From positions 62,001 to 126,000 of the forward strand of contig NZ_JOJL01000012.1 of NCBI RefSeq assembly GCF_000721705.1: a stretch of 64,000 nt of DNA. Direction: 5' to 3'. Shown here piece after piece: positions 34,739 through 42,569 of the stretch. Origin of the DNA: Actinoplanes subtropicus. Its GTDB lineage: Bacteria; Actinomycetota; Actinomycetes; Mycobacteriales; Micromonosporaceae. Each line of letters begins with the position of its first letter. Within the stretch, counting starts at the first letter, position 1. The notes beneath the pieces are model-generated. The model did not search any database and was not told where the DNA came from. It saw only the letters and a list, made by a program, of their open reading frames with translations. The translations under genes were made by a program, and so were the position numbers.

Positions 34739-37078
34739 GTGGCGCCCGAAGCTTCCCACCAGACCGCGACGACCGGTGGACCGGGGAGGGGCGCGCGGCG
34801 GGCGGGCTGGGTGCGGGCTGTCGTCGTGGGGGCTGCGCTGGCGGGGATGATCTCCCTGACCGGGGTCGTGCTCGGGAGCATCTACGCGGACTCGCTGCTC
34901 GTCCGCCTGGTCGCCGGCGCCGCGGTCGGGTCCGTCGGGCTGGGGGTGGCGGCGCGGCGGCTGCCCAACTGGACGGTGGCGCCGCTGTCGGCGGGGCTGC
35001 TCGCGGCGTACACCCTCTTCTGTTTGTGGTTGACGGCCGGGCGCGCGGACGTGGCCGGGCCCCTCACGCAGATCGCGCGGGATTCGCTGGTGAACGGGAT
35101 TCCGCGGCTGCTGACCGCGATGATCCCGGTGGAGCCGGCGCCGGACACGGTGGTGGTGCCGGTGATCGCGGCCTGGGTGGCGGGGCTGGCCGGGGCCGAG
35201 GTGGCGGTGCGCGCGCGGCGGGTGCTGCTGGGGCTGGTGCCGGCGGTGGCGCTCTACGCGGGGGCGCTGTATGTGGTCGGTCCCAATGCGAAAGCGGCCG
35301 GGTGGACGACGCTCGCCTTCGCCGGGCTGGCGATCGCGGCGCTGGCGACGAGCGCGCGTCCGGCGAACGCCGGAGGGCCAGGGAGCGCGGGAGACCTGCC
35401 GCGGCCGGAATTGCCGGCCAGGGTGCGGGCGAGGGCAATCGCCGGTGCGGCGGCCGGGCTGGTCGCGGTGCTCGCGCTGGGAGCGGCGGTCGGGCCGTGG
35501 GTCGGCGGTCGGGTGTCCAGCACGCCGGTCGATCCGCGACGATACGTGCAGCCGCCACAGGTGGACAGCCTCGACGAGAGCCCGCTCAACCGGATCTCGG
35601 GATGGGCGCTCAGCCCGCAGCAGCGACTGCTCGAGGTGTCCCCAGCGGCCGGGCTCGCACCGGGCGAAAGCAGAGCCAAGACCGTGCGGCTCAGGCTGGC
35701 GGTGCTGCCCGACTACGACGGGATCACGTGGCGGGTCGGGGCGACCTACCGCAACGCCGGACGGGTGCTCCCGGAGCCGGCGAAACTCGCCGACGCGACG
35801 ACCGCCGAGGTCCGCCAGCGGATCACCATCGACGGGCTGACCGGGCGGCTGCTGCCGGTCCTGCCGACGCCCACCGAGATCACCGGGGCGCGGGTGGCCT
35901 TCGACGCGGCGACCGGGACGCTGATCCGGCCCGAACAGCTGTCCACTGGCCTGCGCTACGACGTGGTGTCCCAGGTGCAGACGCCCGATCTCAACCTGCT
36001 GCCCACCGCCGACGTGCCGGCCGGCGACGCGGTGGCCCGGTTCCTCGCCGTCGGGCCGGAGGGGCCCGAGCAGCTCCAGATCAAGCGGCTCGCCGACCAG
36101 CTCGCCGAGGGGAACGGCGCGGCGTTCGACCGGGCGACGGCGATCCAGGACTTCCTCGCCGAGCACTATCGGAAGGTCGCCGACGCGCCGAGCGGCCACG
36201 CGTACCCCAATCTGGCCTTTTTCCTCTTCGGACGCCGGGACCAGGGCGGGCAGCGGGGGACGTCGGAGCAGTTCGCGGCGTCGTTCGCGGTGCTGGCGCG
36301 GCTGACCGGGCTGCCGAGCCGGGTGGTGGTCGGCTTCGACGCGCCGGCGAGCGGTGGCGCGGTCACCGCGGGGGACGCGATCGCCTGGCCGGAGGTGCTG
36401 TTCGACGGGCTGGGGTGGGTGCCGTTCGACCCGATGCCGAAGAGCAAGAATCCGCGCCCGGTCGAGGAGGACTTCACCCCGAAGCCGACCAAGCCGCCGA
36501 CCCCGCCGTCCGAGCCGCCCACCTCGGCCGACCTGTCGTCCTCGTCGCCGCCGCCGGCCGCCCTGGCCACCGCCCCCGGCGGTGGGCCCGGCCCGGTGAT
36601 CGTCGCGAGCGGCGCCTCGGGCTCGGTGGTGCTCCTGCTGGTGGTGACCGCGTGCACGCTGGTCACGATGCGCCGCTCGCTGCGCCGCCGGCGGCTGACC
36701 GCGGGCACGCCGGACGATCGGATCGCCGGTGCCTGGGCCGAGCTGAGCGATGCCTTGCGCTTGGCGGGCCGCCCGATGCCGTCGCACCTTGCGGCTACTG
36801 AGGCGGCCGCGTACGCGAAGGAACCCGGCCCGCCCCTCCGCCGGGCGACGCCCCCGGACGGCGGCCCGGCGGGTGCCGAGCTGCCGCCCCTCGACGACCT
36901 GGTCGAGGGGATCAACGCGGTCGGGTTCGCGCCGGGCGCCGCCGACGAGTCACAGGCGGATCGGGCGGGGCGTCAGGTCGTCGCCTACGCCACCGCGCTG
37001 CGCGCCCGCCGGTCGTGGTGGCGCCGGATGTGGTGGAGCCTGCGGCCGGGTCCGCTCCGCTGGCGCCGTGGCACATAG
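34730..37078 (+). CDS. Transglutaminase-like membrane protein (DUF3488 type), catalytic residues replaced
   Basis: A 782-residue protein: about six N-terminal transmembrane segments, an extracellular transglutaminase-like domain around residues 440-570, a Pro/Ser-rich linker, one more membrane helix (VIVASGASGSVVLLLVVTACTLV) and a cytoplasmic C-terminal domain. In the transglutaminase core the normal G-x-C-E-Q-F reads GTSEQF (S512 for Cys), the normal D-x-HAWPEV reads DAIAWPEV (I551 for His), and only the Asp (FDPMP, D567) is kept. Last gene of the FnIII/MoxR/DUF58 block. It probably binds peptide rather than cleaving it. Confidence 0.85.
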   Translation: MVTVAPEASHQTATTGGPGRGARRAGWVRAVVVGAALAGMISLTGVVLGSIYADSLLVRLVAGAAVGSVGLGVAARRLPNWTVAPLSAGLLAAYTLFCLWLTAGRADVAGPLTQIARDSLVNGIPRLLTAMIPVEPAPDTVVVPVIAAWVAGLAGAEVAVRARRVLLGLVPAVALYAGALYVVGPNAKAAGWTTLAFAGLAIAALATSARPANAGGPGSAGDLPRPELPARVRARAIAGAAAGLVAVLALGAAVGPWVGGRVSSTPVDPRRYVQPPQVDSLDESPLNRISGWALSPQQRLLEVSPAAGLAPGESRAKTVRLRLAVLPDYDGITWRVGATYRNAGRVLPEPAKLADATTAEVRQRITIDGLTGRLLPVLPTPTEITGARVAFDAATGTLIRPEQLSTGLRYDVVSQVQTPDLNLLPTADVPAGDAVARFLAVGPEGPEQLQIKRLADQLAEGNGAAFDRATAIQDFLAEHYRKVADAPSGHAYPNLAFFLFGRRDQGGQRGTSEQFAASFAVLARLTGLPSRVVVGFDAPASGGAVTAGDAIAWPEVLFDGLGWVPFDPMPKSKNPRPVEEDFTPKPTKPPTPPSEPPTSADLSSSSPPPAALATAPGGGPGPVIVASGASGSVVLLLVVTACTLVTMRRSLRRRRLTAGTPDDRIAGAWAELSDALRLAGRPMPSHLAATEAAAYAKEPGPPLRRATPPDGGPAGAELPPLDDLVEGINAVGFAPGAADESQADRAGRQVVAYATALRARRSWWRRMWWSLRPGPLRWRRGT

Positions 37079-37085
37079 GAGCACG

Positions 37086-38177
37086 GTGTCGGATCCTTGG
37101 CAGCCCGACTTGCCCCGGCCCGACATCATCGTTGGTGACCGGCGACGAACGGTGGAGGACGTGAGCCGACACGAACGACCGGGGCCCGAGCGCGACCTCG
37201 ACGACCGATCCGCAACCCGCGTCCCGGCTCCCGCGCGGCCGGTCGCGGCCGGCCGCAACGCCGACATCCTGAGCCTGCAGAGCAGCGCCGGCAACCGTGC
37301 CGTGGCGCGTATGCTCGCCACCGACCACGACGCGGCCGACGGCGGCACCGGCGGCACCACCCGCCGGGCGGCGGTCCCGAGCGCGCCGATCCGCCTGTCG
37401 GCCACCATCCGCCGAGCCGACCACGATGCCGAACCCGGCGCCGACCAGACCGGGGTGCTCGACCCGAACGCGGTGACCGCCACGCTGCTCGGCGTCGCCG
37501 CGCCCGCCCCCGAGGCGGCCGAGGGCCAGACGGTGCGGCTGCCCGACATCGTGGTGCCGCAGGGCACCGTGGTCGACACCGACGCGGTCGGCGGCGCGGT
37601 CGCCTACAACGGCACCGTCACGCAGTCCGGCGCGGTCGACCCGTTCGGCGCCACCTCCTGGGCCACCTTCACCCTCACCGGCATCACCGTCACCCCCAAC
37701 CCCGGCGTGTTCACGGTGGCCGCCACCCTCGACAACCCGATCACGTTCAACGTCGCCTCCGGCGGCCGCGCCGACATCCCCTCCGAGACCGCCGGGGCAC
37801 TCACCAACGCCAACTGGGCGACCGCCGCGAGCGACCTCACCCCGGACATGACCGACCTCGGCGGCCGGCCGCCCCGCACCCAGTTCTGGGCGCAGGACCT
37901 GACGATCCGGCACGAGCGCTTCCACGCCGTCGAGCGGCAGGGCCACGGCCGGTCCGGCACCGCGGCCGCGCAGGCGTGGCTCACGGCGCAGAACGCGGGC
38001 AGCGTCGCTGACATACAGGCACTGCTCGCCCAGGTTCCCGGCAAGGTGATCGCGTTCTCCCAGGCGGCCATGCCGTACCCGGCCAAGGAGGAGCGGGCGT
38101 ACGGTGACGGTGCACCCGCGTACCGGGCCAGGGCGGACGCGATCCGGGCGAAGGGCGCCCACGGCGACTACCCGTAG
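37086..38177 (+). CDS. Candidate secreted metallopeptidase/effector with HExxH and LQ-AGN-AVAR motif
   Basis: A 363-residue protein, GTG start 8 bases after GGAG. Residues 63-76 read SLQSSAGNRAVARM, the LQxxAGNxAVxR motif found near the N-terminus of many actinobacterial DUF4157-type and contractile-injection-system-associated cargo proteins. A low-complexity stretch and a beta-rich domain follow (DIVVPQGTVVDTDAVGG, ATLDNPITFNVASGG). Residues 276-280 read HERFH, a zinc HExxH, within RHERFHAVERQGHGRSG. No signal peptide is seen. It is followed by a HEAT-repeat protein. The effector role is inference. Confidence 0.65.
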   Translation: MSDPWQPDLPRPDIIVGDRRRTVEDVSRHERPGPERDLDDRSATRVPAPARPVAAGRNADILSLQSSAGNRAVARMLATDHDAADGGTGGTTRRAAVPSAPIRLSATIRRADHDAEPGADQTGVLDPNAVTATLLGVAAPAPEAAEGQTVRLPDIVVPQGTVVDTDAVGGAVAYNGTVTQSGAVDPFGATSWATFTLTGITVTPNPGVFTVAATLDNPITFNVASGGRADIPSETAGALTNANWATAASDLTPDMTDLGGRPPRTQFWAQDLTIRHERFHAVERQGHGRSGTAAAQAWLTAQNAGSVADIQALLAQVPGKVIAFSQAAMPYPAKEERAYGDGAPAYRARADAIRAKGAHGDYP

Positions 38178-38203
38178 CGCGCACCCGGTCTGGAGGACCT
38201 GAC

Positions 38204-38887
38204 GTGGAACCGCAACGGCTGCCCGACATCCACTTCGAAGCCCCCGTCCTGGACGTGCCCGATCCGCCGCCCGGCACCCCGTACGCCGAGATCGACGACT
38301 TCCACGATGCCGAGCTGCTGCGCGTCAACGGCATCACACCCGACCGCGAGGGCGTCCTCGACGCGCTGCGCACCCGCGACGGCCTGCTGCGCGCGGCGGC
38401 CGCGCACACCGCGGGTCACCTGGGGCTCACCGAGGCCGTCCCGCTGCTCGAACCGATGCTCGCGAGCGGCGACGAGACCGCGGTGGAGGCGGCGTACGCG
38501 CTCACCCGGCTCGGCGACGACCAGGCCGGCCGGCCCGCCCTCGAACGCCTGGTCCGCGACGGCGGCCCGGTCGACCTGAGCCGGCCGCGGGCCGCCGGCT
38601 ACCTGGCCCGGCTGGGCGACCGGAGTGGACGTCCCGCGATCGAGGACGGGCTACGCAGCGACCACGTCCCCATCCGGATGACCGCCGCCCGGCAACTGCA
38701 CGCGTTCGCCGCGCCCGACCTGTTCCGCGACGCCCTCGCCGACCCCTCCACCGACGTCCAGTGGCAGGCCCTGGTGCAACTGCGCCACCTCGAGCTCACC
38801 CCGGAAATGCGCGACGTCCTGCGCGATTACGCGCGGACCGCCGCCGACGACAACCTCCGGCGGATCGCCCGGGAGCTCGTGGGCTGA
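38204..38887 (+). CDS. HEAT-repeat protein
   Basis: A 227-residue alpha-solenoid: from about residue 50 repeated helix pairs (LLRAAAAHTAGHLGLTEAVPLLEPML, AVEAAYALTRLGDDQAGRPALERL, RPRAAGYLARLGDRSGRPAIEDGL, IRMTAARQLHAF, VQWQALVQLRHLEL). No enzymatic motif. GTG 38204 has GGAGG upstream. It lies 26 bases after the HExxH protein and is probably co-transcribed. Such a solenoid may be a binding partner or protector for the neighbour's activity, which is inference only. Confidence 0.82.
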   Translation: MEPQRLPDIHFEAPVLDVPDPPPGTPYAEIDDFHDAELLRVNGITPDREGVLDALRTRDGLLRAAAAHTAGHLGLTEAVPLLEPMLASGDETAVEAAYALTRLGDDQAGRPALERLVRDGGPVDLSRPRAAGYLARLGDRSGRPAIEDGLRSDHVPIRMTAARQLHAFAAPDLFRDALADPSTDVQWQALVQLRHLELTPEMRDVLRDYARTAADDNLRRIARELVG

Positions 38888-38895
38888 CCGGGCCG

Positions 38896-39858
38896 TCACG
38901 CGTCCACCTTCGGGCGAGCCGGCGGGGCCGGCCGACGGGAGCGGCGGAGGCTGGCAACGGTGGTCACGGCCAGGACGGCGACGATGACCGCCATCGACAG
39001 CGGCAGCGGGATGGCGGGCACGGCCGGCCAGACGCCGTGCAGGTAGTGCAGCACGAGTTTGACGCCGATGAAGCCGAGCAGGACCGCCAGCCCGTAGTGC
39101 AGGTAGACGAGCCGGTCGAGCAGCCCGATCAGGAGGAAGTACAGCGCCCGCAGGCCGAGCAGGGCGAAGGCGTTGGTGGTGAACACCAGGTAGGCGTTGT
39201 CCGTGATGCCGAAGATCGCGGGGATCGAGTCGAGCGCGAAGACGATGTCGACCGCGAGGATCGCGACCGTGGCCAGCAGCACCGGAGTCGCCCGCAGCCG
39301 GCCGCCGGCGCGGACCAGCAGCCGGCCCGAACTGCCGTCATCGGTCATCGGCACGAACCGCCGCAGCAGCCGGATCGGGCGGCTGTTCCGGATGTCCGGC
39401 TGCTCGCCGTGCGAGCGGAACAGCCGCACGCCGGTGAAGATCAGGAACGCGCCGAAGAACAAGAACGTGATGGCGTACGTCTGAATGGCGGCGGCGCCGA
39501 CCGCGATGAACACGCCGCGCAGCACCAGGGCGCCGAGCACACCGATCATCAGCACCCGCGCCTGGTGCCGGGCGGCCACCCCGAACTGGGCGAGCACGAC
39601 CGCGAAGACGAAGAGGTTGTCGATCGACAGACTCTTCTCGACCAGGTAGCCGCTGAAGAACTGGACCCCGGCCGGTCCGCCCGAGGTCAGCAGGACGCCG
39701 GCGCCGAAGAGCAGGGCGGCCGCGACGTAGACGGCCGACCACACGGCGGCCTCGCGGAAGCCGATCTCATGCGGCCGGCGGGACTGCCACAGGTCCACCG
39801 AGATCAGGACGACGATGCCGGCCACGGTGGCCAGCCACATCCAGAGAGGCACTGTCAT
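38896..39858 (-). CDS. TerC-family membrane protein
   Basis: A 320-residue integral membrane protein with about nine hydrophobic segments. The signature Asp motifs are present: FSGYLVEKSLSIDNLFVFAVV and VAILAVDIVFALDSIPAIFGIT, both typical of TerC/Alx proteins linked to tellurite resistance and manganese efflux. ATG 39858 is used. It is convergent with the HEAT gene and divergent from the PucR regulator; the palindrome at 39925 lies between them. Confidence 0.93.
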   Translation of the reverse strand: MTVPLWMWLATVAGIVVLISVDLWQSRRPHEIGFREAAVWSAVYVAAALLFGAGVLLTSGGPAGVQFFSGYLVEKSLSIDNLFVFAVVLAQFGVAARHQARVLMIGVLGALVLRGVFIAVGAAAIQTYAITFLFFGAFLIFTGVRLFRSHGEQPDIRNSRPIRLLRRFVPMTDDGSSGRLLVRAGGRLRATPVLLATVAILAVDIVFALDSIPAIFGITDNAYLVFTTNAFALLGLRALYFLLIGLLDRLVYLHYGLAVLLGFIGVKLVLHYLHGVWPAVPAIPLPLSMAVIVAVLAVTTVASLRRSRRPAPPARPKVDA

Positions 39859-39924
39859 GCATCGAGCGTGCCGGCCCGGACCCCGCCCAGCACGGGCGGA
39901 ACCGGCCGTCTTCGACCCGTCAGG

Positions 39925-39941
39925 TTGCCGGACCTCGGCAA
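39925..39941. promoter_or_regulatory. 17-bp palindrome before the PucR gene
   Basis: Reads TTGCCGGACCTCGGCAA: TTGCCG, 5 bases, CGGCAA. It is 14 bases before the PucR start codon and 66 bases from the divergent terC start. An almost identical sequence occurs just after the PucR gene at 41079-41095, which suggests that both are operators of the regulator. Confidence 0.6.
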
Positions 39942-39955
39942 GGTACGCTCGTCGG

Positions 39956-41074
39956 ATGCCGGACTGGGAAGAGGCCGCCGCGGCGGCCGCCGACGACGCC
40001 CGACGCGCGGCGGCCACCGCCGGCGGCCCGTCGGCCGAACTGCTCGGCGCCTTCCTACCGGAACTGGCCCGCGCCTGCGACACCGGTCGACGGCTCGACG
40101 CCGCCGCGCTGGCCGGCTTCCGGGCGCTGGGCGCGCGAGCCGCCGACGAGGCGGTGCCGCTCCGCGCCCTGATCGACCTCTACCTGTCGGCCGCCTGGCG
40201 GGCCTGGCGGCAGCTGCCCGCGGTGGGGCAGGACGACCCGGAAGCCATCCGCGCGGCCGGCGAGGTCGTGCTGCACGCCATCGACGATGCGGTCGCCGCG
40301 ATCGCCGACGGCCACGAGACGGCCCGGCGTACCGCGCTGCTGCTGGAGGAGTCGAACCGGCGGGAATTCGTCGACGACCTGCTCGAGGGAACCGGCGACC
40401 CGGCCGCCCTGCTGTCGCGCGCCGAACGCTACGGGCTGGATCTCACCGGCACCCATGCCGTGGCCGTGATCCGCGGCGCCGCGCCGGTGTCCGACACCAG
40501 CCCGCTGCTGTCGCAGACCGCGTCGGCGCTGACCGCGATGGCCGCGACCGACTTCCTGATCACCACCCGGCACCGCCGGATGATCGCCATCCTCCCCACG
40601 CCCGGCCTCGTCACAGCGCTGCCCCGCGGCGCCGGGGACCGGGTCGGCGTCGGGCGCTCGCATCGCGGCGTCGCCAGCGTCGCGCTGTCGTACCGGGACG
40701 CCCTCGACGCCCTCGACCTGGCCGAGCGCCTCGGCCTGACCGATCCGGTGGTGCACGCCGAACACCTGCTGGTCTACCGGGTCCTCACCCGCGACCGCGA
40801 GGCGATGAGGGACCTGATCGACGCCGTGCTCACCCCGCTCGAAACGGCCCGCGGCGGCGCCGGACCCCTTCTGGACACGCTCGACGCCTACTTCGCGACC
40901 GGCGGCAACACCACCGCCACCGCCGCGCGACTGCACCTTTCCGTACGCGCGATCACCTACCGCCTGCACCGCATCCGCGACCTCACCGGCCACGACCCGG
41001 CGGCGCCCGCCGACCGGTTCGTCCTGCAGACCGCCCTGCTCGGCGCCCGCGCCCTCGGCCCGGGCCCGTCGTAG
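39956..41074 (+). CDS. PucR/CdaR-type helix-turn-helix regulator
   Basis: A 372-residue regulator with an N-terminal four-helix RsbR-like region (residues 10-120), a central GGDEF-like fold of the PucR family (about 150-260), and a C-terminal HTH_30 domain: LLDTLDAYFATGGNTTATAARLHLSVRAITYRLHRIRDLTGHDP, an excellent family match. The ligand is unknown. Near-identical palindromes flank the gene, pointing to control of itself, terC and the downstream small gene. Confidence 0.9.
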   Translation: MPDWEEAAAAAADDARRAAATAGGPSAELLGAFLPELARACDTGRRLDAAALAGFRALGARAADEAVPLRALIDLYLSAAWRAWRQLPAVGQDDPEAIRAAGEVVLHAIDDAVAAIADGHETARRTALLLEESNRREFVDDLLEGTGDPAALLSRAERYGLDLTGTHAVAVIRGAAPVSDTSPLLSQTASALTAMAATDFLITTRHRRMIAILPTPGLVTALPRGAGDRVGVGRSHRGVASVALSYRDALDALDLAERLGLTDPVVHAEHLLVYRVLTRDREAMRDLIDAVLTPLETARGGAGPLLDTLDAYFATGGNTTATAARLHLSVRAITYRLHRIRDLTGHDPAAPADRFVLQTALLGARALGPGPS

Positions 41075-41078
41075 AACT

Positions 41079-41095
41079 TTGCCGGAACCCGGCAA
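41079..41095. promoter_or_regulatory. 17-bp palindrome after the PucR gene
   Basis: Reads TTGCCGGAACCCGGCAA, with perfect 7-bp arms and 3-base centre. It begins 4 bases after the PucR stop and 68 bases before the small gene at 41163. It differs from the 39925 site at only two of 17 positions. It could act as a terminator hairpin, but no T-run follows, and the shared sequence favours an operator. Confidence 0.55.
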
Positions 41096-41162
41096 CGACC
41101 GGCCGCCGACATTGTCCGGCTACGAGCCGGGCGACGCCCTCGCCCGCTGCCATCCTCGAAGC

Positions 41163-41318
41163 ATGACAACCATCACCGAACGCCTTCTCCGATTCTTCCG
41201 CAGCCCGCAGGGCCGCCGCCTCGCCCAGCAGGCCCAGGAGCTCGCCGCCCGCCCCGAGAACCGCCGCCGCCTCGACCGGCTACGCCGCCGCCTCGACCGC
41301 CGCTCCCGCTACCGCTGA
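41163..41318 (+). CDS. Small basic protein, 51 residues
   Basis: Starts MTTITERLLRFFRSPQGRR and continues with helical Arg-rich sequence (ENRRRLDRLRRRLDRRSRYR). A short conserved actinobacterial protein with the FRSPQGRR(L) motif; function unknown. The strongly basic C-terminus suggests nucleic acid or membrane association. The palindrome at 41079 lies upstream. Confidence 0.6.
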   Translation: MTTITERLLRFFRSPQGRRLAQQAQELAARPENRRRLDRLRRRLDRRSRYR

Positions 41319-41356
41319 TCCGGTCGGCGGCCGCTCGGGCGGCGGGACCGTCGGGA

Positions 41357-42058
41357 TCAGGTTCCGTCTCGGTGGCGGCGAGCTTCGATGTCTCGCAGCA
41401 CGTCGGGGTCCCATTGGCCGGCGTTCCAGTCGTCGCTGGTCGGCGTCGGGGACAGCGGCCACGCCGGGTCCCCGCCGGCGACCGGCGAGCGGTGTCCGGC
41501 GCCGTCGCGGTTGGCCTGGGCGATCAGCCGGAGGATCCGCGCCCGGCTGTGCAGCACGCCCCCGACCAGGGCGGCGGCTCCCAGGGTGCGCAGGGCCGCC
41601 TGGGTGAACAGGACAGCCCGGGCGGTTCGGTCGGTGGCCGGCCAGGTCAGGGCGACGCTGAGAACGAGGCAGAAGGAGTAGACGCGGGTGCCCCAGTGCC
41701 GGCTGTACGAGCGGCCCGAGGAGCCGTGCGCCTCAGCGAGCTGGCGGGTGCCGCGGGCCCAGATCAGTCCGCTGATCACCAGGCCGACGACGGCGGCGAG
41801 CAGCATCAAGCTGGCGAGCAGGAAGCCGATCGCGGTGCCGGTGCCGGCCGCGGGCAGCGGCGCGGCCTGGTCGTTCAACGCACTACCGAGGAGGGCCACG
41901 GCGATCGCGGCCAGGGCGAAGAGGACGCCGAACCCGACCATGAACCAGGTGGCGACGGTCCAACCCGCCGTCCTGAGCGCGGGCGGAGGTGTCGTGGATC
42001 GGCACGTGTGGCCCTGGCCCGGGTGTTCCAGTTCGGTCCCGCATTTCGTGCAGCGCAA
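41357..42058 (-). CDS. Zinc-ribbon membrane protein
   Basis: A protein of about 233 residues that starts with a zinc ribbon (RCTKCGTELEHPGQGHTC; two CxxC-like pairs) followed by four hydrophobic segments (ATWFMVGFGVLFALAAIAVALL, AIGFLLASLMLLAAVVGLVISGLI, VYSFCLVLSVALTW, ALRTLGAAALVGGVL) and a hydrophilic tail rich in Asp/Arg. I prefer TTG 42058, directly before the zinc ribbon and after GGGAG; ATG 42136 in the same frame is the alternative. Resembles DUF4328-type proteins; no function known. Confidence 0.65.
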   Translation of the reverse strand: MRCTKCGTELEHPGQGHTCRSTTPPPALRTAGWTVATWFMVGFGVLFALAAIAVALLGSALNDQAAPLPAAGTGTAIGFLLASLMLLAAVVGLVISGLIWARGTRQLAEAHGSSGRSYSRHWGTRVYSFCLVLSVALTWPATDRTARAVLFTQAALRTLGAAALVGGVLHSRARILRLIAQANRDGAGHRSPVAGGDPAWPLSPTPTSDDWNAGQWDPDVLRDIEARRHRDGT

Positions 42059-42136
42059 AGTGTTCTCCCGGAGCAGCGCGGCGGAGACCCTCGTCGCGCG
42101 AGGACAGGATCCGGTGGGATCGGCGGGCAGAATCAT

Positions 42137-42569
42137 GCTCCGGTCGCCGCCGATCCCGCGACCCCACGTTGCGCGAAGCGCCTCAAATGTGGCAGGAAGC
42201 GTGGCCCGCTCAGCGTTTGGTCATGCTGGCGCGGGCCGCGTACTCGCCGCTGGCAGGTTTGCAGTCGAGCAGGCCCCCGGCGCCCGTCCCGCGCAGCGAC
42301 GCTCACGGTGCCAGGCCGGAGAAGTCCAAGACGTCGCCGAGGGCGGGCTCGGGTGCTGGCCCGGCTCGGTAGCGCGGGCGCATATCGCCGCGGTGACCTG
42401 GTACCGGGCCACCCGTGGTTCAAGTCCCCTCCGGACATTCAGTTGGATGGGCGGTCCCTGCTCTCGGAAAGCGCGGGTTCAGCAAGATCGCACGAACAGA
42501 GGCACGGCACCACCACCCTGCTCGCTGCCCTGGAGGTCGCGGTGCAGAAGGGCAGGGCGACGGTCAGGC
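42137..42569. other. Gene-free region with an orphan tRNA 3'-end sequence
   Basis: About 430 bases without a supported gene between the convergent neighbours' ends. It holds the tRNA-like sequence at 42417-42437, described separately. Upstream of it are a D-arm-like segment (GGCTCGGTAGCGC, near 42363) and a short hairpin (GGCG-CATAT-CGCC), but the acceptor 5' half is absent, so a complete tRNA is not formed. Confidence 0.45.
42417..42437 (+). repeat. Copy of the tRNA-Leu 3' end (possible att scar or tRNA remnant)
   Basis: Twenty-one bases starting GGTTCAAGTCCCC and ending TCCGGACA match the T-loop, T-stem and acceptor 3' strand of tRNA-Leu(GAG) at 28155, lacking just one C of the T-stem. The copy is on the plus strand while that tRNA is on the minus strand, so they are inverted relative to each other. 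The 5' part of a tRNA is not present. Such isolated tRNA 3' ends commonly mark attachment sites of integrated elements. Confidence 0.7.

Noticed and set aside
42310..42437. Complete tRNA gene ending at 42437
   Set aside because: A D-arm-like segment and hairpin exist, but no acceptor 5' strand pairs with the 3' end at a normal distance.
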